Below the pieces are notes generated by a model. The model did no database searches and was not told the origin of the DNA. It worked only from the letters and a program-made list of their open reading frames with translations. A stretch of 38,541 bases of DNA from Olsenella uli (GTDB lineage Bacteria > Actinomycetota > Coriobacteriia > Coriobacteriales > Atopobiaceae). A program made the position numbers and the translations under genes. The stretch covers positions 1 through 38,541 of the forward strand of contig NZ_CAAKOQ010000046.1 of assembly GCF_901212675.1 (NCBI RefSeq), written 5' to 3'. Positions 1 to 8,423 of this stretch are shown piece by piece; the first letter of the stretch is position 1; every line of letters begins with the position of its first letter.

Positions 1-347
1 TTTGAATATTCAAATCCGACCAAAGCGCACGCCCGTACCGGCCTCCTCAGACTTGGCACTCAAATCCGTCGAAAACGCACCATGGCCTCGCATGGCGCAG
101 CACAACCCCCTCGTCGGCGTCGCGCACGAACCGGGCCAAACTGGGTCCGCCCTACAGGCTCGGTCTGTCCGCACCCCAAGCTGAAAAAGGCAGCCGGAAC
201 TCCGAGCGGCCGGCCCGGCGCACATAGAGGCGGGGCTCAAGATACCAGCGCAACAGTGAAGGCCCCGTTCAGGAATCCCCGAACGAGGGCGGTGAGCGCG
301 GCAACGTAAGCCGCACCCCCCCCCGGCCCGCAACCACGTAGACGCAG
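1..347. other. Window-edge region without a convincing gene
   Basis: No open frame here has a ribosome binding site plus recognisable protein. It contains a perfect 14-bp palindrome (TTTGAATATTCAAA, 1-14) and an imperfect 21-bp direct repeat (10-30 and 60-80, 18 of 21 identical, exactly 50 bp apart). The region lies downstream of dnaB, so it may hold the dnaB transcript end, but no clear hairpin followed by T residues was seen. Confidence 0.4.
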
Positions 348-1748
348 CTACTCGTCGTCGTGGTGCGTGTCAACCTCCATGAACTTGGTCTTCTCGGCAA
401 AGAAGGCCATGTCGATGATGCCCAGCGGGCCCGAGCGGTTCTTGGCCACGATGAACTGTGTCACGCCATAATCCGGGCGGTCCTCGCGCTCGCCCTCCTC
501 CTCGGTCATGGAGCGGTCGAGCAGGATGACGATGTCGGCGTCCTGCTCGATGGAGCCCGACTCGCGCAGGTCGGAGAGCTGGGGCCGCTTGCCGCGGTGG
601 CCCGTGCGGTCCTCGTTCTTACGCGAGAGCTGCGACAGCGCGATGACGGGAATGCCCAGGTCCTTGGCCATGATCTTGATGCCACGGCTCATCTCGGAGA
701 CCTCGGTGGCGCGGCTGTCGGCGCGGTGGCTGGGCGGGGGCGAGACCAGCTGCAGATAGTCGAGGATGACCACGCCGCGCTCCTTGTTGCGCAGCATGCG
801 GCGAGCCTTGGCACGCACCTCGGTGACGGTAGTGCCTGGCGTGTCGTCAATGAGCAGGTCCAGCTTGGAGAGGTCCTGCGTGGCCTGGAGGATCTGCGTC
901 CATTCCTCCGGCTTGATGTTGGCCGAGCGGATGCTCTGGAGTGGCACCATAGAGTACGTGGAGAGTAGGCGCTGGGCAATCTCCTCGGAGCTCATCTCGA
1001 GCGAGAAAAAACACACGCAGGCACCCTGCTGGGCCATCTGCACGGCCAGGTTGAGGGCGAATGACGTCTTGCCCACACCCGGTCGGGCGCCCACGACAAT
1101 CATCTGGCCGGCGCGCAGGCCGAGGAACATCTTGTCCATGGCCGGAAAGCCCGTCATGACGCCGGCCGCGCCCATGCCCTCCTGGCTCATCCGCGCCAGC
1201 TCGTCGTAGAGCGAGACCATCGCGTCCTCGATCTTGATGTAGCTGGTCTTGATGTCGCGGTTGGTGACGTCGAGCAGCATCTTCTCAGCGCTGTCGACGA
1301 CCTCCTTGGTGTCCTCGGGCGCGTTGGCGGCGAGGTTGGCGATCTTGGCCGAGGCGTCGATCATGAGGCGCAGCGTCGAGTCGCGGTGCAGAATCTCAGC
1401 GTGGTGCTTCCAGCTGGCGATGGCGAAGGTGTCCTCGCCCAGGCGGGCGAGCGCCGCCATGCCGCCCGCGCGCTCCAGCTCGCCGGTGGAGGTGAGGTAG
1501 TCGGCCAGGGTGATGGGGTCGACCGGATTGGATCGCTCGAACATCGTGCGCATGGCCGCGAAGACGATACGGTTAGCGTCGAGGAAGAAGTCCTCCTCGG
1601 TGAGCTCCACGAGGGCCGACTCGAGGATCTCGGGCGAGAGCAGCATGGCCGAGATCACCGAACGCTCGGCGGCCACGTCGGAGGGCATAGTCTTGATGGA
1701 GGAGAACGATGCCGGCGAGGGTGCGGCGTCGTAGACAATCTCGTCCAT
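348..1748 (-). CDS. dnaB: Replicative DNA helicase DnaB
   Basis: Hexameric 5'-3' helicase that unwinds DNA at the replication fork. The 466-residue protein has the N-terminal DnaB domain (about 25-130), a linker, and a RecA-like motor with Walker A GARPGVGKTS (220-229) and Walker B VVILDYLQL (326-334). The frame is open upstream to 1952, but the ATG at 1748 is preceded by AAAGGAGG at ideal spacing and begins where DnaB homology begins, so the shorter start is chosen. It reads in the same direction as the rplI operon but is separated from it by a terminator and a DnaA-box cluster. The likely loader, DciA, is encoded at 29435-30073. No intein or insertion is seen. Confidence 0.97.
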   Translation of the reverse strand: MDEIVYDAAPSPASFSSIKTMPSDVAAERSVISAMLLSPEILESALVELTEEDFFLDANRIVFAAMRTMFERSNPVDPITLADYLTSTGELERAGGMAALARLGEDTFAIASWKHHAEILHRDSTLRLMIDASAKIANLAANAPEDTKEVVDSAEKMLLDVTNRDIKTSYIKIEDAMVSLYDELARMSQEGMGAAGVMTGFPAMDKMFLGLRAGQMIVVGARPGVGKTSFALNLAVQMAQQGACVCFFSLEMSSEEIAQRLLSTYSMVPLQSIRSANIKPEEWTQILQATQDLSKLDLLIDDTPGTTVTEVRAKARRMLRNKERGVVILDYLQLVSPPPSHRADSRATEVSEMSRGIKIMAKDLGIPVIALSQLSRKNEDRTGHRGKRPQLSDLRESGSIEQDADIVILLDRSMTEEEGEREDRPDYGVTQFIVAKNRSGPLGIIDMAFFAEKTKFMEVDTHHDDE

Positions 1749-1998
1749 GGGGCCTCCTTTGAATGGTGATTCGTGATGTGCGGGCGCGGCGGCAGCGACG
1801 TCCTGCGGCGGTGCACTGCGGCGGCGCGTGCCATGGCGGAGCAGGGAGGGCGGCACGGCCTTGCAGGTCGCGCCCCGCAGTTCGTCAGCACGCGCATGAT
1901 AGCCGATTGGCAGGGTCCGTAGGTGAGAATTCTGCGAGCGAAGGCGTGTCAACAGGCCGTTGTTGAGAGCTTTATCCCGCTACCTCCGCAAACGTAGG

Positions 1999-2049
1999 TT
2001 TTCACACTTTTCAACATCTTTTCCCATCGGCAGTGTCGAGTTTTCAACA
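1999..2049. promoter_or_regulatory. DnaA-box-like cluster upstream of dnaB
   Basis: Two exact copies of TTTTCAACA lie at 2008-2016 and 2041-2049, with a related TTTTCACAC at 1999-2007. The same 9-mer recurs around dnaA. The cluster lies 250-300 bp upstream of the dnaB start, where the dnaB promoter would be expected. DnaA binding is inferred from motif sharing only. Confidence 0.5.
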
Positions 2050-2160
2050 TTCTCAAGAGGTATCGCTCATGTGGTGCGTATCATCTGTGGAACTGTAAGG
2101 AATACACCCATCTTCCTCGTGTTTCTCTTAAGACCGCAGGTAGATTGATGTGTGATTTGA

Positions 2161-2213
2161 TATTGAAACGGTAAAGGAGCGGGGCGTGACCATCTGCGGC
2201 CACGCCCCGCTCC
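2161..2213 (-). terminator. Rho-independent terminator of the rpsF-ssb-rpsR-rplI operon
   Basis: A perfect 13-bp stem (2176-2188 with 2201-2213, GC-rich) has a 12-nt loop and, read leftward, is followed by TTTACCGTTT. It lies 83 bp past the rplI stop, in the right orientation for that operon. Confidence 0.85.
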
Positions 2214-2296
2214 TGATTCAACCCTCAACCAAAGCCCTCTACCCGCAGGTGGAAAGGGTTAGTTGCTGTTGAAAGCCCAGTTGGGCGACGAGGTGC

Positions 2297-2818
2297 CTAC
2301 TCGGCAGTCTCGGTGGTCTCGGCCTCGGCGGCCTGCGGCTCCTCGGCGGGAACCTCCTCGACCGGCTCCTCGACGGGCTTACCAACCTGGAGGTTGAGCT
2401 CGGCGGAGATCTCGCGGTAGAGGCTCACCTTGACGGTGTGCAGGCCAGAGGTCTTGATGGCGCGGTTGAGCTCGATGCGCTTGCGCTCGACCTCGACACC
2501 AAGGTCCTTCTTGACGGCGTCGGCAACCATCGTGTTGGTGATGGAGCCAAAGAGCTGGCCCTCGTCACCAACCTTGGCGTCGATGAGAACCGTCTTGCCG
2601 TCGAGCGCGGCCTTCAGGGCCTCGGCATCGGCGATACGCTTCTCCTCGCGCTTGGCGATGTTGTGACGACGCTCCTCGAGCTGCTTGATGTTGCCCTTGG
2701 TGGCCGGCAGGGCCATGCGGTTGGGGAACAGGTAGTTCTCAGCGAACCCCTGGGCGACCTCGACGACGTCGCCCTCTCCGCCCTTGCCCTTGAGCTCACC
2801 CAGAAGGATGACTTTCAT
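2297..2818 (-). CDS. rplI: 50S ribosomal protein L9
   Basis: Binds 23S rRNA at the base of the L1 stalk. The protein is 173 residues, with the family's typical start MKVILLGELKGKG and the N-terminal RNA-binding motif, then the connecting helix and C-terminal domain. It ends in an acidic Glu/Ala/Thr-rich tail of about 25 residues that makes it longer than the common ~150. A GTG at 2824 is in frame, but the AAGGAG sequence overlaps that codon and sits 5 nt before the ATG at 2818, so the ATG is used. Last gene of the rpsF-ssb-rpsR-rplI operon, 13 nt after rpsR. Confidence 0.97.
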   Translation of the reverse strand: MKVILLGELKGKGGEGDVVEVAQGFAENYLFPNRMALPATKGNIKQLEERRHNIAKREEKRIADAEALKAALDGKTVLIDAKVGDEGQLFGSITNTMVADAVKKDLGVEVERKRIELNRAIKTSGLHTVKVSLYREISAELNLQVGKPVEEPVEEVPAEEPQAAEAETTETAE

Positions 2819-2831
2819 GGACACTCCTTAC

Positions 2832-3098
2832 TTAGTCACGACCGCGACGGCCACCACGGCTGGACACCACGGGAACGGTGTACGGCAGGAGGGCCATCTC
2901 GCGGGCGCGCTTGATGGCGTTGGCGATGTCGTGCTGGTGCTGCGTGCAGGCGCCGGTGACGCGACGCGGCTTGATCTTGCCACGGTCGGTCATGTACTTG
3001 CGAAGGAGCTGAGTGTCCTTGTAGTCGATGAACTCAGTGTCTTCCTTGCAGAACTGGCAGAACTTGCGACGCGGCTGACGCTGGTACTCAGTAGCCAT
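2832..3098 (-). CDS. rpsR: 30S ribosomal protein S18
   Basis: Small-subunit protein that partners S6 on the platform. At 88 residues it has the family core TDRGKIKPRRVTG followed by the C-terminal basic helix. It retains Cys in the N-terminal CQFC and in GAC, so it appears to be a zinc-binding (C+) form. The start ATG has AAAGG about 9 nt upstream. It sits between ssb and rplI in the conserved operon. Confidence 0.97.
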   Translation of the reverse strand: MATEYQRQPRRKFCQFCKEDTEFIDYKDTQLLRKYMTDRGKIKPRRVTGACTQHQHDIANAIKRAREMALLPYTVPVVSSRGGRRGRD

Positions 3099-3214
3099 GT
3101 CTCAATACCTTTCTGTTGGCGTGCGGCCGACTTGGCCGGACGCCGGTTCTCTCGGCGACGCGCCCCGAGGACGCGCCAGCCACCGTTGGCTGGGCTTGGC
3201 CCGGCCTGGATGGC

Positions 3215-3748
3215 CTAGAACGGGATGTCCTCGTCGTAGACGTCCGCGGCGGGCGGGGTCTGGACGGGAACGGACGGATTCGCGGCCTGGTAGGAGGAAC
3301 CCTGCGGCTGCGGCTGCGCCGGCTGGGGCGCGGCACCGTAGCTGGGCTGTGGCTGGGGCTGCTGGTTGTAGCCGCCCTGCGGCGCGTAGCCACCCTGCTG
3401 GCCACCATCCTGGCGAGAGCTCATGAACTCGAGGTCGTCGACGACCACCTCGATCTTCGAGCGCTTCTGGCCGTCGCGCTCCCAGGAGCTGTAGCGCAGG
3501 CGACCCTCGATGGCGACCTTGGTTCCCTTCTTGAGGTAGCGCTGGATCGCCTCGGCACGGGTGCCAAACATCACACAGTCGATGAAGTTGGGGTAGTCCT
3601 CCCAGTTGCCGGTCTGGGGGTTGCGGCGACGGTCGTTGACCGCTACGCCCAGGTGCAGCACCTGCGTGCCGCTCTGCGTGGCCCTCAGCTCGGGGTCCCT
3701 GGTGAGGTTACCCGTGATGTTCACTCGGTTGATGCTCACGATGCTCAC
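3215..3748 (-). CDS. ssb: Single-stranded DNA-binding protein
   Basis: Coats single-stranded DNA during replication and repair. The 177-residue protein has an OB fold (about 5-110), a Gln/Pro/Gly-rich flexible linker (about 112-168) and the acidic tip DEDIPF that recruits partner proteins. The start is GTG at 3748, with AGAGG 6 nt upstream. A second GTG at 3739 lies in a 9-bp tandem duplication (GTGAGCATC twice) and would give the more common MSINRV N terminus, so the start is uncertain by three codons. It lies between rpsF and rpsR, the classic S6-SSB-S18 order. Confidence 0.97.
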   Translation of the reverse strand: MSIVSINRVNITGNLTRDPELRATQSGTQVLHLGVAVNDRRRNPQTGNWEDYPNFIDCVMFGTRAEAIQRYLKKGTKVAIEGRLRYSSWERDGQKRSKIEVVVDDLEFMSSRQDGGQQGGYAPQGGYNQQPQPQPSYGAAPQPAQPQPQGSSYQAANPSVPVQTPPAADVYDEDIPF

Positions 3749-3814
3749 TACCTTCCTCTTGCGGGCCAGACTCGCTGTCCGCCTGGGCCTTGCGACCCGC
3801 TTCCATGGTTGTCC

Positions 3815-4108
3815 TTACTCGTGATCCGGACGACGCACGACCATGTGGCGCTTCACCGCATCGTTGATGCGGAGAATGCGGTCGAGCTCGGCGATCTGAG
3901 ACGGGTCAGCGTGGAAGTTGACGAGGGTGTAGTCGCCCTCCGTGAGCTTGTCGATCTCGTAGGCGAGCTTGCGCTTGCCCCAGTTGTCGACGTTGTCGAT
4001 CTTGCCACCGTTCTCGGTGATAGCAACCTCGACGCGCTTCATAACGCCAGCGCGTACCTCGTCGGTGATGGCGGGATCGACAAAAAACAGCAGTTCATAA
4101 GCCTTCAT
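3815..4108 (-). CDS. rpsF: 30S ribosomal protein S6
   Basis: Platform protein that binds S18. At 97 residues it begins MKAYELLFFVDP and carries the S6 core through NWGKRKLAYEI to the C-terminal basic tail. The frame is open much further upstream, but the ATG at 4108 has a near-perfect AGGAGGTGA ribosome binding site and matches the normal N terminus. First gene of the operon with ssb, rpsR and rplI. Confidence 0.97.
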   Translation of the reverse strand: MKAYELLFFVDPAITDEVRAGVMKRVEVAITENGGKIDNVDNWGKRKLAYEIDKLTEGDYTLVNFHADPSQIAELDRILRINDAVKRHMVVRRPDHE

Positions 4109-4181
4109 GTGGTCACCTCCTCTGGACATATGGCTCCGGGACGTGAAGGTATGCGCCCGGAACAGGAAAGGTCGGTGGTGA

Positions 4182-4210
4182 ATCATACCACGGATGCTGC
4201 GCGTTGTCCC
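4182..4210 (-). promoter_or_regulatory. Possible promoter of the rpsF operon
   Basis: Read leftward, TATGAT (4182-4187) is preceded at 17 bp by GGGACA (4205-4210), a fair -10 with a weak -35. It lies about 75 bp upstream of rpsF in the gap after the membrane protein gene. Confidence 0.4.
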
Positions 4211-4320
4211 CATCCCCATCGCCCCTCCACGCGAACCAACGTTGCGGCTAGCGTAGCGGAGGGACCTGACAGGAATGGGGACTCTCGCAGACACAGACCT
4301 GACACAGCAGGTAGATGGTG

Positions 4321-5643
4321 CTATTCGGATTTCTCAGGGGAGTCGGCGGAGGGCTCGGCAACAGGCTCTGGCGTGGCGGGTACGCACTGCTCGGGCGTGG
4401 TCAGCTCCTCGGAATCATCACCGGCGAGCTGGGGGTTCTCCGACGCGGGCATGGGCTCGACCGCGGGCGCGAGCGGCGTGACCGCCGGCTCGGCGGGAAT
4501 TTCGACGGGTCCGTTGGTGTCGCCAGATGGGGCCTCGGTGTCCTGCGGGACATCCTCTGCCGTGGTCTCGGGCGTCACGAGCGGAAGACCCGCAGGCGAG
4601 GGCTCTGGCTCGGGAGCCTGTGGGGCAGGCTCGTGGGCTGGAGCGACGCTGCTGGTGTCCTGCGGAACATCGGTGGTGGGCTCGACAGGCGCTGCGGTCG
4701 ATTCGGGTGTCGTAGCCGGCGCGGGCGCCACAATCGGCGACGGCGTGACGGGAGCAGCGGCCGGCGTGGTGGGCACCACCGAATCAGTCGGCGCGCTCGT
4801 CACGGGCGGCACGGGATTGCTTGCCGCGGGCAGGCCGCCGCGCGGGGCGGGCAGCGGGTCGGACGGGCCGCCCCAGACCGGCACGTCAAACTGACGCATC
4901 CACAGGCCGATGGCGTTGACCTCGAGCAGGGTGCTCGCCACGCTGACCACCGCACCCACGTACCACAGCACCACGAGCGTCGGCAGGGTCTTGCCCAGAA
5001 CGTCCCTGATGAGCTGGAACAGCAGCGCCGAGCTGGAGTCGTACGTGAGGTAGCCGATGTAGCCGGCCACGTCCCCCATGATGACCACGAAGAGCACCAC
5101 GTAGCCCACGAGCATCACGGCACCCACGATGAGGGTCGTGACCAGCGGAATCCCAATGATCTTGAAGAGGCCGCCGGAGTCGCGGGCAACCATCTCGAAG
5201 ACGCGCGCCGGGTTGAGGCCCGCGCGGATCTTGGTGTAGATGGCCGCACGCAGGCCGGCCACGAGGACGATAAGCGAGAAGAGGAAGCCGCAGACGAAGG
5301 TGAGCATCTGGCCCAGCGACTCACCCCAGCCACCAAACAGCGCCTGCAGGACGCCCGTCACGATCACCGAGGCCAACACGAACGCGATGGTCCACACGAG
5401 CCCGACCACGAAGGCGCGCCACCCCGACGCGATGCACTCGCCCACGCACACGCCGCGCTGCTTGGGCGACGCGTCGACACCCCAGGCGCTCAGGCGCGCC
5501 CACTCGAGGGCATAGCCCGAGAGGGCAAGCGGGCCTGCGACGGGCACCAAAAGGGCGATGGCGAGGATGAGGATGGGCTTTATCCAGCCCTTTTGCCGCG
5601 TGAGCAGGTGCCACGAACACGAGAAGTAGCGAGTGTCTTCCAT
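4321..5643 (-). CDS. DUF4013-like membrane protein with long Pro/Glu/Thr tail
   Basis: Unknown function. The 440-residue protein starts MEDTRYFSCSWHLLTRQKGW, then has about six hydrophobic segments within residues 20-235. This arrangement and the opening motif resemble DUF4013 membrane proteins. Residues from about 245 to the end are almost entirely Pro, Glu, Ala, Thr, Ser and Val, predicted disordered and strongly acidic. The ATG at 5643 is preferred over an upstream in-frame start because the first 26 residues of the longer frame look like random high-GC translation; the ribosome binding site is weak. It is monocistronic, upstream of the rpsF operon. The tail could be cytoplasmic or wall-spanning; the sequence does not decide. 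Confidence 0.75.
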   Translation of the reverse strand: MEDTRYFSCSWHLLTRQKGWIKPILILAIALLVPVAGPLALSGYALEWARLSAWGVDASPKQRGVCVGECIASGWRAFVVGLVWTIAFVLASVIVTGVLQALFGGWGESLGQMLTFVCGFLFSLIVLVAGLRAAIYTKIRAGLNPARVFEMVARDSGGLFKIIGIPLVTTLIVGAVMLVGYVVLFVVIMGDVAGYIGYLTYDSSSALLFQLIRDVLGKTLPTLVVLWYVGAVVSVASTLLEVNAIGLWMRQFDVPVWGGPSDPLPAPRGGLPAASNPVPPVTSAPTDSVVPTTPAAAPVTPSPIVAPAPATTPESTAAPVEPTTDVPQDTSSVAPAHEPAPQAPEPEPSPAGLPLVTPETTAEDVPQDTEAPSGDTNGPVEIPAEPAVTPLAPAVEPMPASENPQLAGDDSEELTTPEQCVPATPEPVAEPSADSPEKSE

Positions 5644-6335
5644 ATGGTATGCCCCCAACGTGTGCGCGCCGGATGGGCGAGAGGCCAGGCGGCGCGACGA
5701 GCGGTCGATACAGGTTCGCATCCTGCCGTGAGTGTACCCAAGCCAGCTCGGTAGGGTCTCGGCGACGTGCGCCCGTCTCCGGAGCCGCTGCCGAGCCGCC
5801 TCTCCGCGTCGGTTTTCCGATTGCTGGTCACGAAGGGCGATTTACCCTTACTTTTCCAGGCGGTAGTAGACGGTAGTCGCCCAGTTTCATACCCATCGGG
5901 CCCCGTGAGTGTCAAAAGGCATGTGCGGAACTCTTTGCAGGGCAAAATGACGTGCCCCCGGGACCCAAGGGACAGTAACTCAGCCACGCAATGCAAGGAA
6001 ATCGACCTTCGTGACCATGTAGTCGGAAATTGACCGCGTAGCCAGTCATGAATCGCCGCCGCCAGACACATGCGAATAGTCGCAGAGCGCTCTCAAAGGC
6101 CTCGCCGGCCAAGTTGGACCTTTCGAATCGCAACTGGTGCCGATATTATGCATTTTCTGAACGGTCGACCAAGTAGGCTGCGGTTGCCAGAGAGAGGCCG
6201 GGCCTCCCATCTCAGGGTTTACAACGCTTCCGGAGGATTGGGCCGGCGCGCGGGCAAAACTGCAAAACAGCGCAGTCACTTCATCTTGCCGCGCCGCCAC
6301 ATGCGACTTGTAGGACAGAGCGGCCCCGCAGCGCC
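5644..6335. other. Long intergenic region, no gene supported
   Basis: About 690 bp between the DUF4013-like gene and the tRNA-Ser pair. Small open frames on both strands lack ribosome binding sites and recognisable protein character. It is AT-richer in places than the flanking genes and may hold decayed sequence, but nothing can be assigned. Confidence 0.4.
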
Positions 6336-6370
6336 ACAAAAAAGGCCCGGTTCCGAAAGAACCGGGCCTT
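6336..6370 (-). terminator. Rho-independent terminator after the tRNA-Ser genes
   Basis: A perfect 12-bp stem (6342-6353 with 6359-6370) with a 5-nt loop is followed leftward by a run of T residues (complement of 6336-6343). It lies directly downstream of tRNA-Ser(CGA). Confidence 0.9.
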
Positions 6371-6378
6371 GCACGCTC

Positions 6379-6468
6379 TGGCGGAGAGGGAGAGATTCGA
6401 ACTCTCGTACCCCCGAAAGGGTAAACGGTTTTCGAGACCGCCGCATTCAGCCGCTCTGCCACCTCTCC
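6379..6468 (-). tRNA. tRNA-Ser (anticodon CGA)
   Basis: A 90-nt class II tRNA with an encoded CCA. The acceptor GGAGAGG pairs with CCTCTCC, the anticodon loop CTCGAAA carries CGA, which reads UCG, and a long variable arm typical of serine tRNAs precedes the GTTCGAATC T-loop. It is transcribed leftward after tRNA-Ser(GGA). Confidence 0.95.
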
Positions 6469-6511
6469 AGAGAATGGAAGCGGCGCCCGCTCGGGACGCC
6501 GCGGAAAGCTC

Positions 6512-6602
6512 TGGCGGAGAGTCAGGGATTTGAACCCTGGAGACGCTTTAGGCGCCTACACGATTTCCAATCGTGCTCCTTCGACCACTCGGACAACTCT
6601 CC
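6512..6602 (-). tRNA. tRNA-Ser (anticodon GGA)
   Basis: A 91-nt class II tRNA with an encoded CCA. The acceptor GGAGAGT pairs with ACTCTCC, the anticodon loop TTGGAAA carries GGA for UCC/UCU, and there is a long variable arm. It is probably co-transcribed with the tRNA-Ser(CGA) 43 bp downstream. Confidence 0.95.
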
Positions 6603-6619
6603 ATGAAAGTGCGCTGGTT

Positions 6620-6647
6620 AGTATAGCGTAGCCTGACCCCCGACAAA
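6620..6647 (-). promoter_or_regulatory. Likely promoter of the tRNA-Ser pair
   Basis: Read leftward, TATACT (6620-6625) is preceded at 16 bp by TTTGTC (6642-6647). The -10 is 18 bp upstream of the tRNA 5' end, fitting a short-leader tRNA promoter. Confidence 0.6.
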
Positions 6648-7284
6648 TCGAGAATTTTGTGGAATCTCAGGATCGGCTCTCAACACAGATAACAAGTCAT
6701 AGAACAAATTGGCTGTGAGCCAACATAGTTCGTGAATCCTTGCTGGTAAAGCCACCTGATGAATATACAAGGAGAGGGCAAGCATCATAAGATTCACGGT
6801 GGTGCACGAACGACCACCCCACACATGTCTTTGTGCACCCCTTCTTTTCGTCTGCCGCACCACCCCCAATGGTGCGACAGACACCCTTTCATCTGCATGA
6901 GCAAACAGGCAGCCGCATCCAGCCATATCTCGGCTCATCGCAAAATGGCAGAATACGAGGAATCAGCAAGCTCGAATTCCATCAAGGGCAGTAAGCCAAA
7001 CGCTGATGCCACGCCCCTTCTGAGCAAAAGACCTGAAACCAGCACTCCTCTTGACACCTCTGAGAGAGGCGCGTATCGACTCGTGCGCGATATTTGCAGT
7101 TTCCGGGTCAATCCAATGTAGCCAGACCTTTACCAAGTCGACTACCTGCAAGTTCTCTGCCGGTTTGCAGCTGGCTACAATTCCCGTCAGCGCAGAACTG
7201 CAAACATCGGAACCGAGCTTGCTCTCAGTTGGCTTCCCACGCTTTTCTCTCGACAAAGCCGCAGCGGCTGGCTGTCCGCCCCAC
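6648..7284. other. Intergenic region downstream of the yhf-like operon, no gene supported
   Basis: About 640 bp between the tRNA promoter and the amidase stop. It contains small inverted repeats such as GGTGGT/ACCACC and GCACCA/TGGTGC near 6800-6880. Open frames on both strands lack ribosome binding sites and recognisable motifs. No strong terminator for the operon was identified. Confidence 0.4.
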
Positions 7285-8415
7285 TTACCAGCAAGGGTCA
7301 AGCGGATGGGGGGCCTTTCCCCGGTTGAGAAAATAGCGCGAGAATAACTCCGGCAATGGACAGACCTCGGAAACGACTCTTTCAAGAAGCCGGGCCAAGC
7401 TGAGCGCTCCGCAAAATGCCTCGTAGCCTTGCCCACACGAGATGACGAGCCCGCAGGCAAGGTTTCCGACAGGGATGCAAACCGCAGAGCCACCCGCGAT
7501 GTTCACGGCCTTGACCTGGGCCTTCGAACGGACTCCCGCCACTGCTGCGGGGACAGGACCACCGAAGCACCGGGGAATTGTCTCGTCGGCGGACAACACG
7601 TCAATGGGGCCCTCATAGGTAATGACGCACGAGGTTGGGTTTACCCGCCAAATTTCATCAAGGTCCCGCACGGTTCTCTCTCGGTCATATAGGTTGAAAA
7701 AGGCTCGCTCGGATACAGGGATTTCCGACCCTTCAAGATAGGTGGAAAGCAGCCCCCGCATGTCTGAACCATCCGGCAGGGAGACACTTCCACGCATGGG
7801 GACGATCACCTCGGGCAGACCGTCAGCAGCCAAAAGCTTGAAGCCACTTGCGAGTTCGGCAGCACGGACGACGACGTCAAGTGACCGCCCAATAAATCCA
7901 ACGCCACCGCGGAAGGCCAAGCCGTCAGTCGAAACCGACTCGCCACCGGTCACAAGCCCCAACCCCTTGCACATCACAGCAAAGAGATTGGTTGCCAAGG
8001 CGGGGGCGAGCACGCTACCGCCGCCATCAGTTCCTATGCAAAAGTCATTGATGCCTTTGAGGACGTTGATGGGGCCACCACTCGTAGATCCCGTCATGGG
8101 TCGATAGGTCAGGGGATTCACAAGCTCGGTGTCAACACTACGTCCCAAGTCGGCCATGTGGTCGACGGTAAGCATGACGCAGTCGGCTGCACTGGCAATT
8201 CGCTCGATGAGCACACTTGGAATGGCCCCATGGTCCTTGACGCCAAAAGTGAGCAGCCGGGCACTACCCGCGTCCGATCCATCCGAACGACCGGCCACAC
8301 ATGGGCCTCCGGCCTTGCGGGCAGCTTGCTCCAGCGCGTGGGGATTGATCGTCACCACGCTGCGACCCAACGCGCGCCGGGCAACGACAAGCCTGTCCTC
8401 AAGGCCGAGGGCCAT
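7285..8415 (-). CDS. Divergent amidase-signature family protein
   Basis: Probable amide hydrolase. The 376-residue protein contains the Gly/Ser-rich signature: SGG (112-114) followed by GTDGGGS (128-134), with Ser134 at the nucleophile position. FGVKD places Lys60 as the general base. The stretch between the Lys and the Gly/Ser motif is about 25 residues shorter than in GatA or FAAH (50 versus about 75). The residue aligning with the cis-Ser is Ser110 or Thr111, depending on a one-residue gap. It is therefore shorter and more divergent than typical family members (450-600 residues). ATG at 8415 has AGGAG upstream. It is the last gene of the yhf-like operon, 8 bp after yhfW, so it likely acts on the pathway's amide substrate or intermediate. 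It may act in the cytoplasm; no signal peptide is seen. Confidence 0.75.
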   Translation of the reverse strand: MALGLEDRLVVARRALGRSVVTINPHALEQAARKAGGPCVAGRSDGSDAGSARLLTFGVKDHGAIPSVLIERIASAADCVMLTVDHMADLGRSVDTELVNPLTYRPMTGSTSGGPINVLKGINDFCIGTDGGGSVLAPALATNLFAVMCKGLGLVTGGESVSTDGLAFRGGVGFIGRSLDVVVRAAELASGFKLLAADGLPEVIVPMRGSVSLPDGSDMRGLLSTYLEGSEIPVSERAFFNLYDRERTVRDLDEIWRVNPTSCVITYEGPIDVLSADETIPRCFGGPVPAAVAGVRSKAQVKAVNIAGGSAVCIPVGNLACGLVISCGQGYEAFCGALSLARLLERVVSEVCPLPELFSRYFLNRGKAPHPLDPCW

Positions 8416-8423
8416 GTCAGCTC

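Noticed and set aside
5580..6071. 163-codon leftward open frame upstream of the DUF4013-like gene
   Set aside because: It runs into that gene out of frame, lacks a ribosome binding site and shows no family character.
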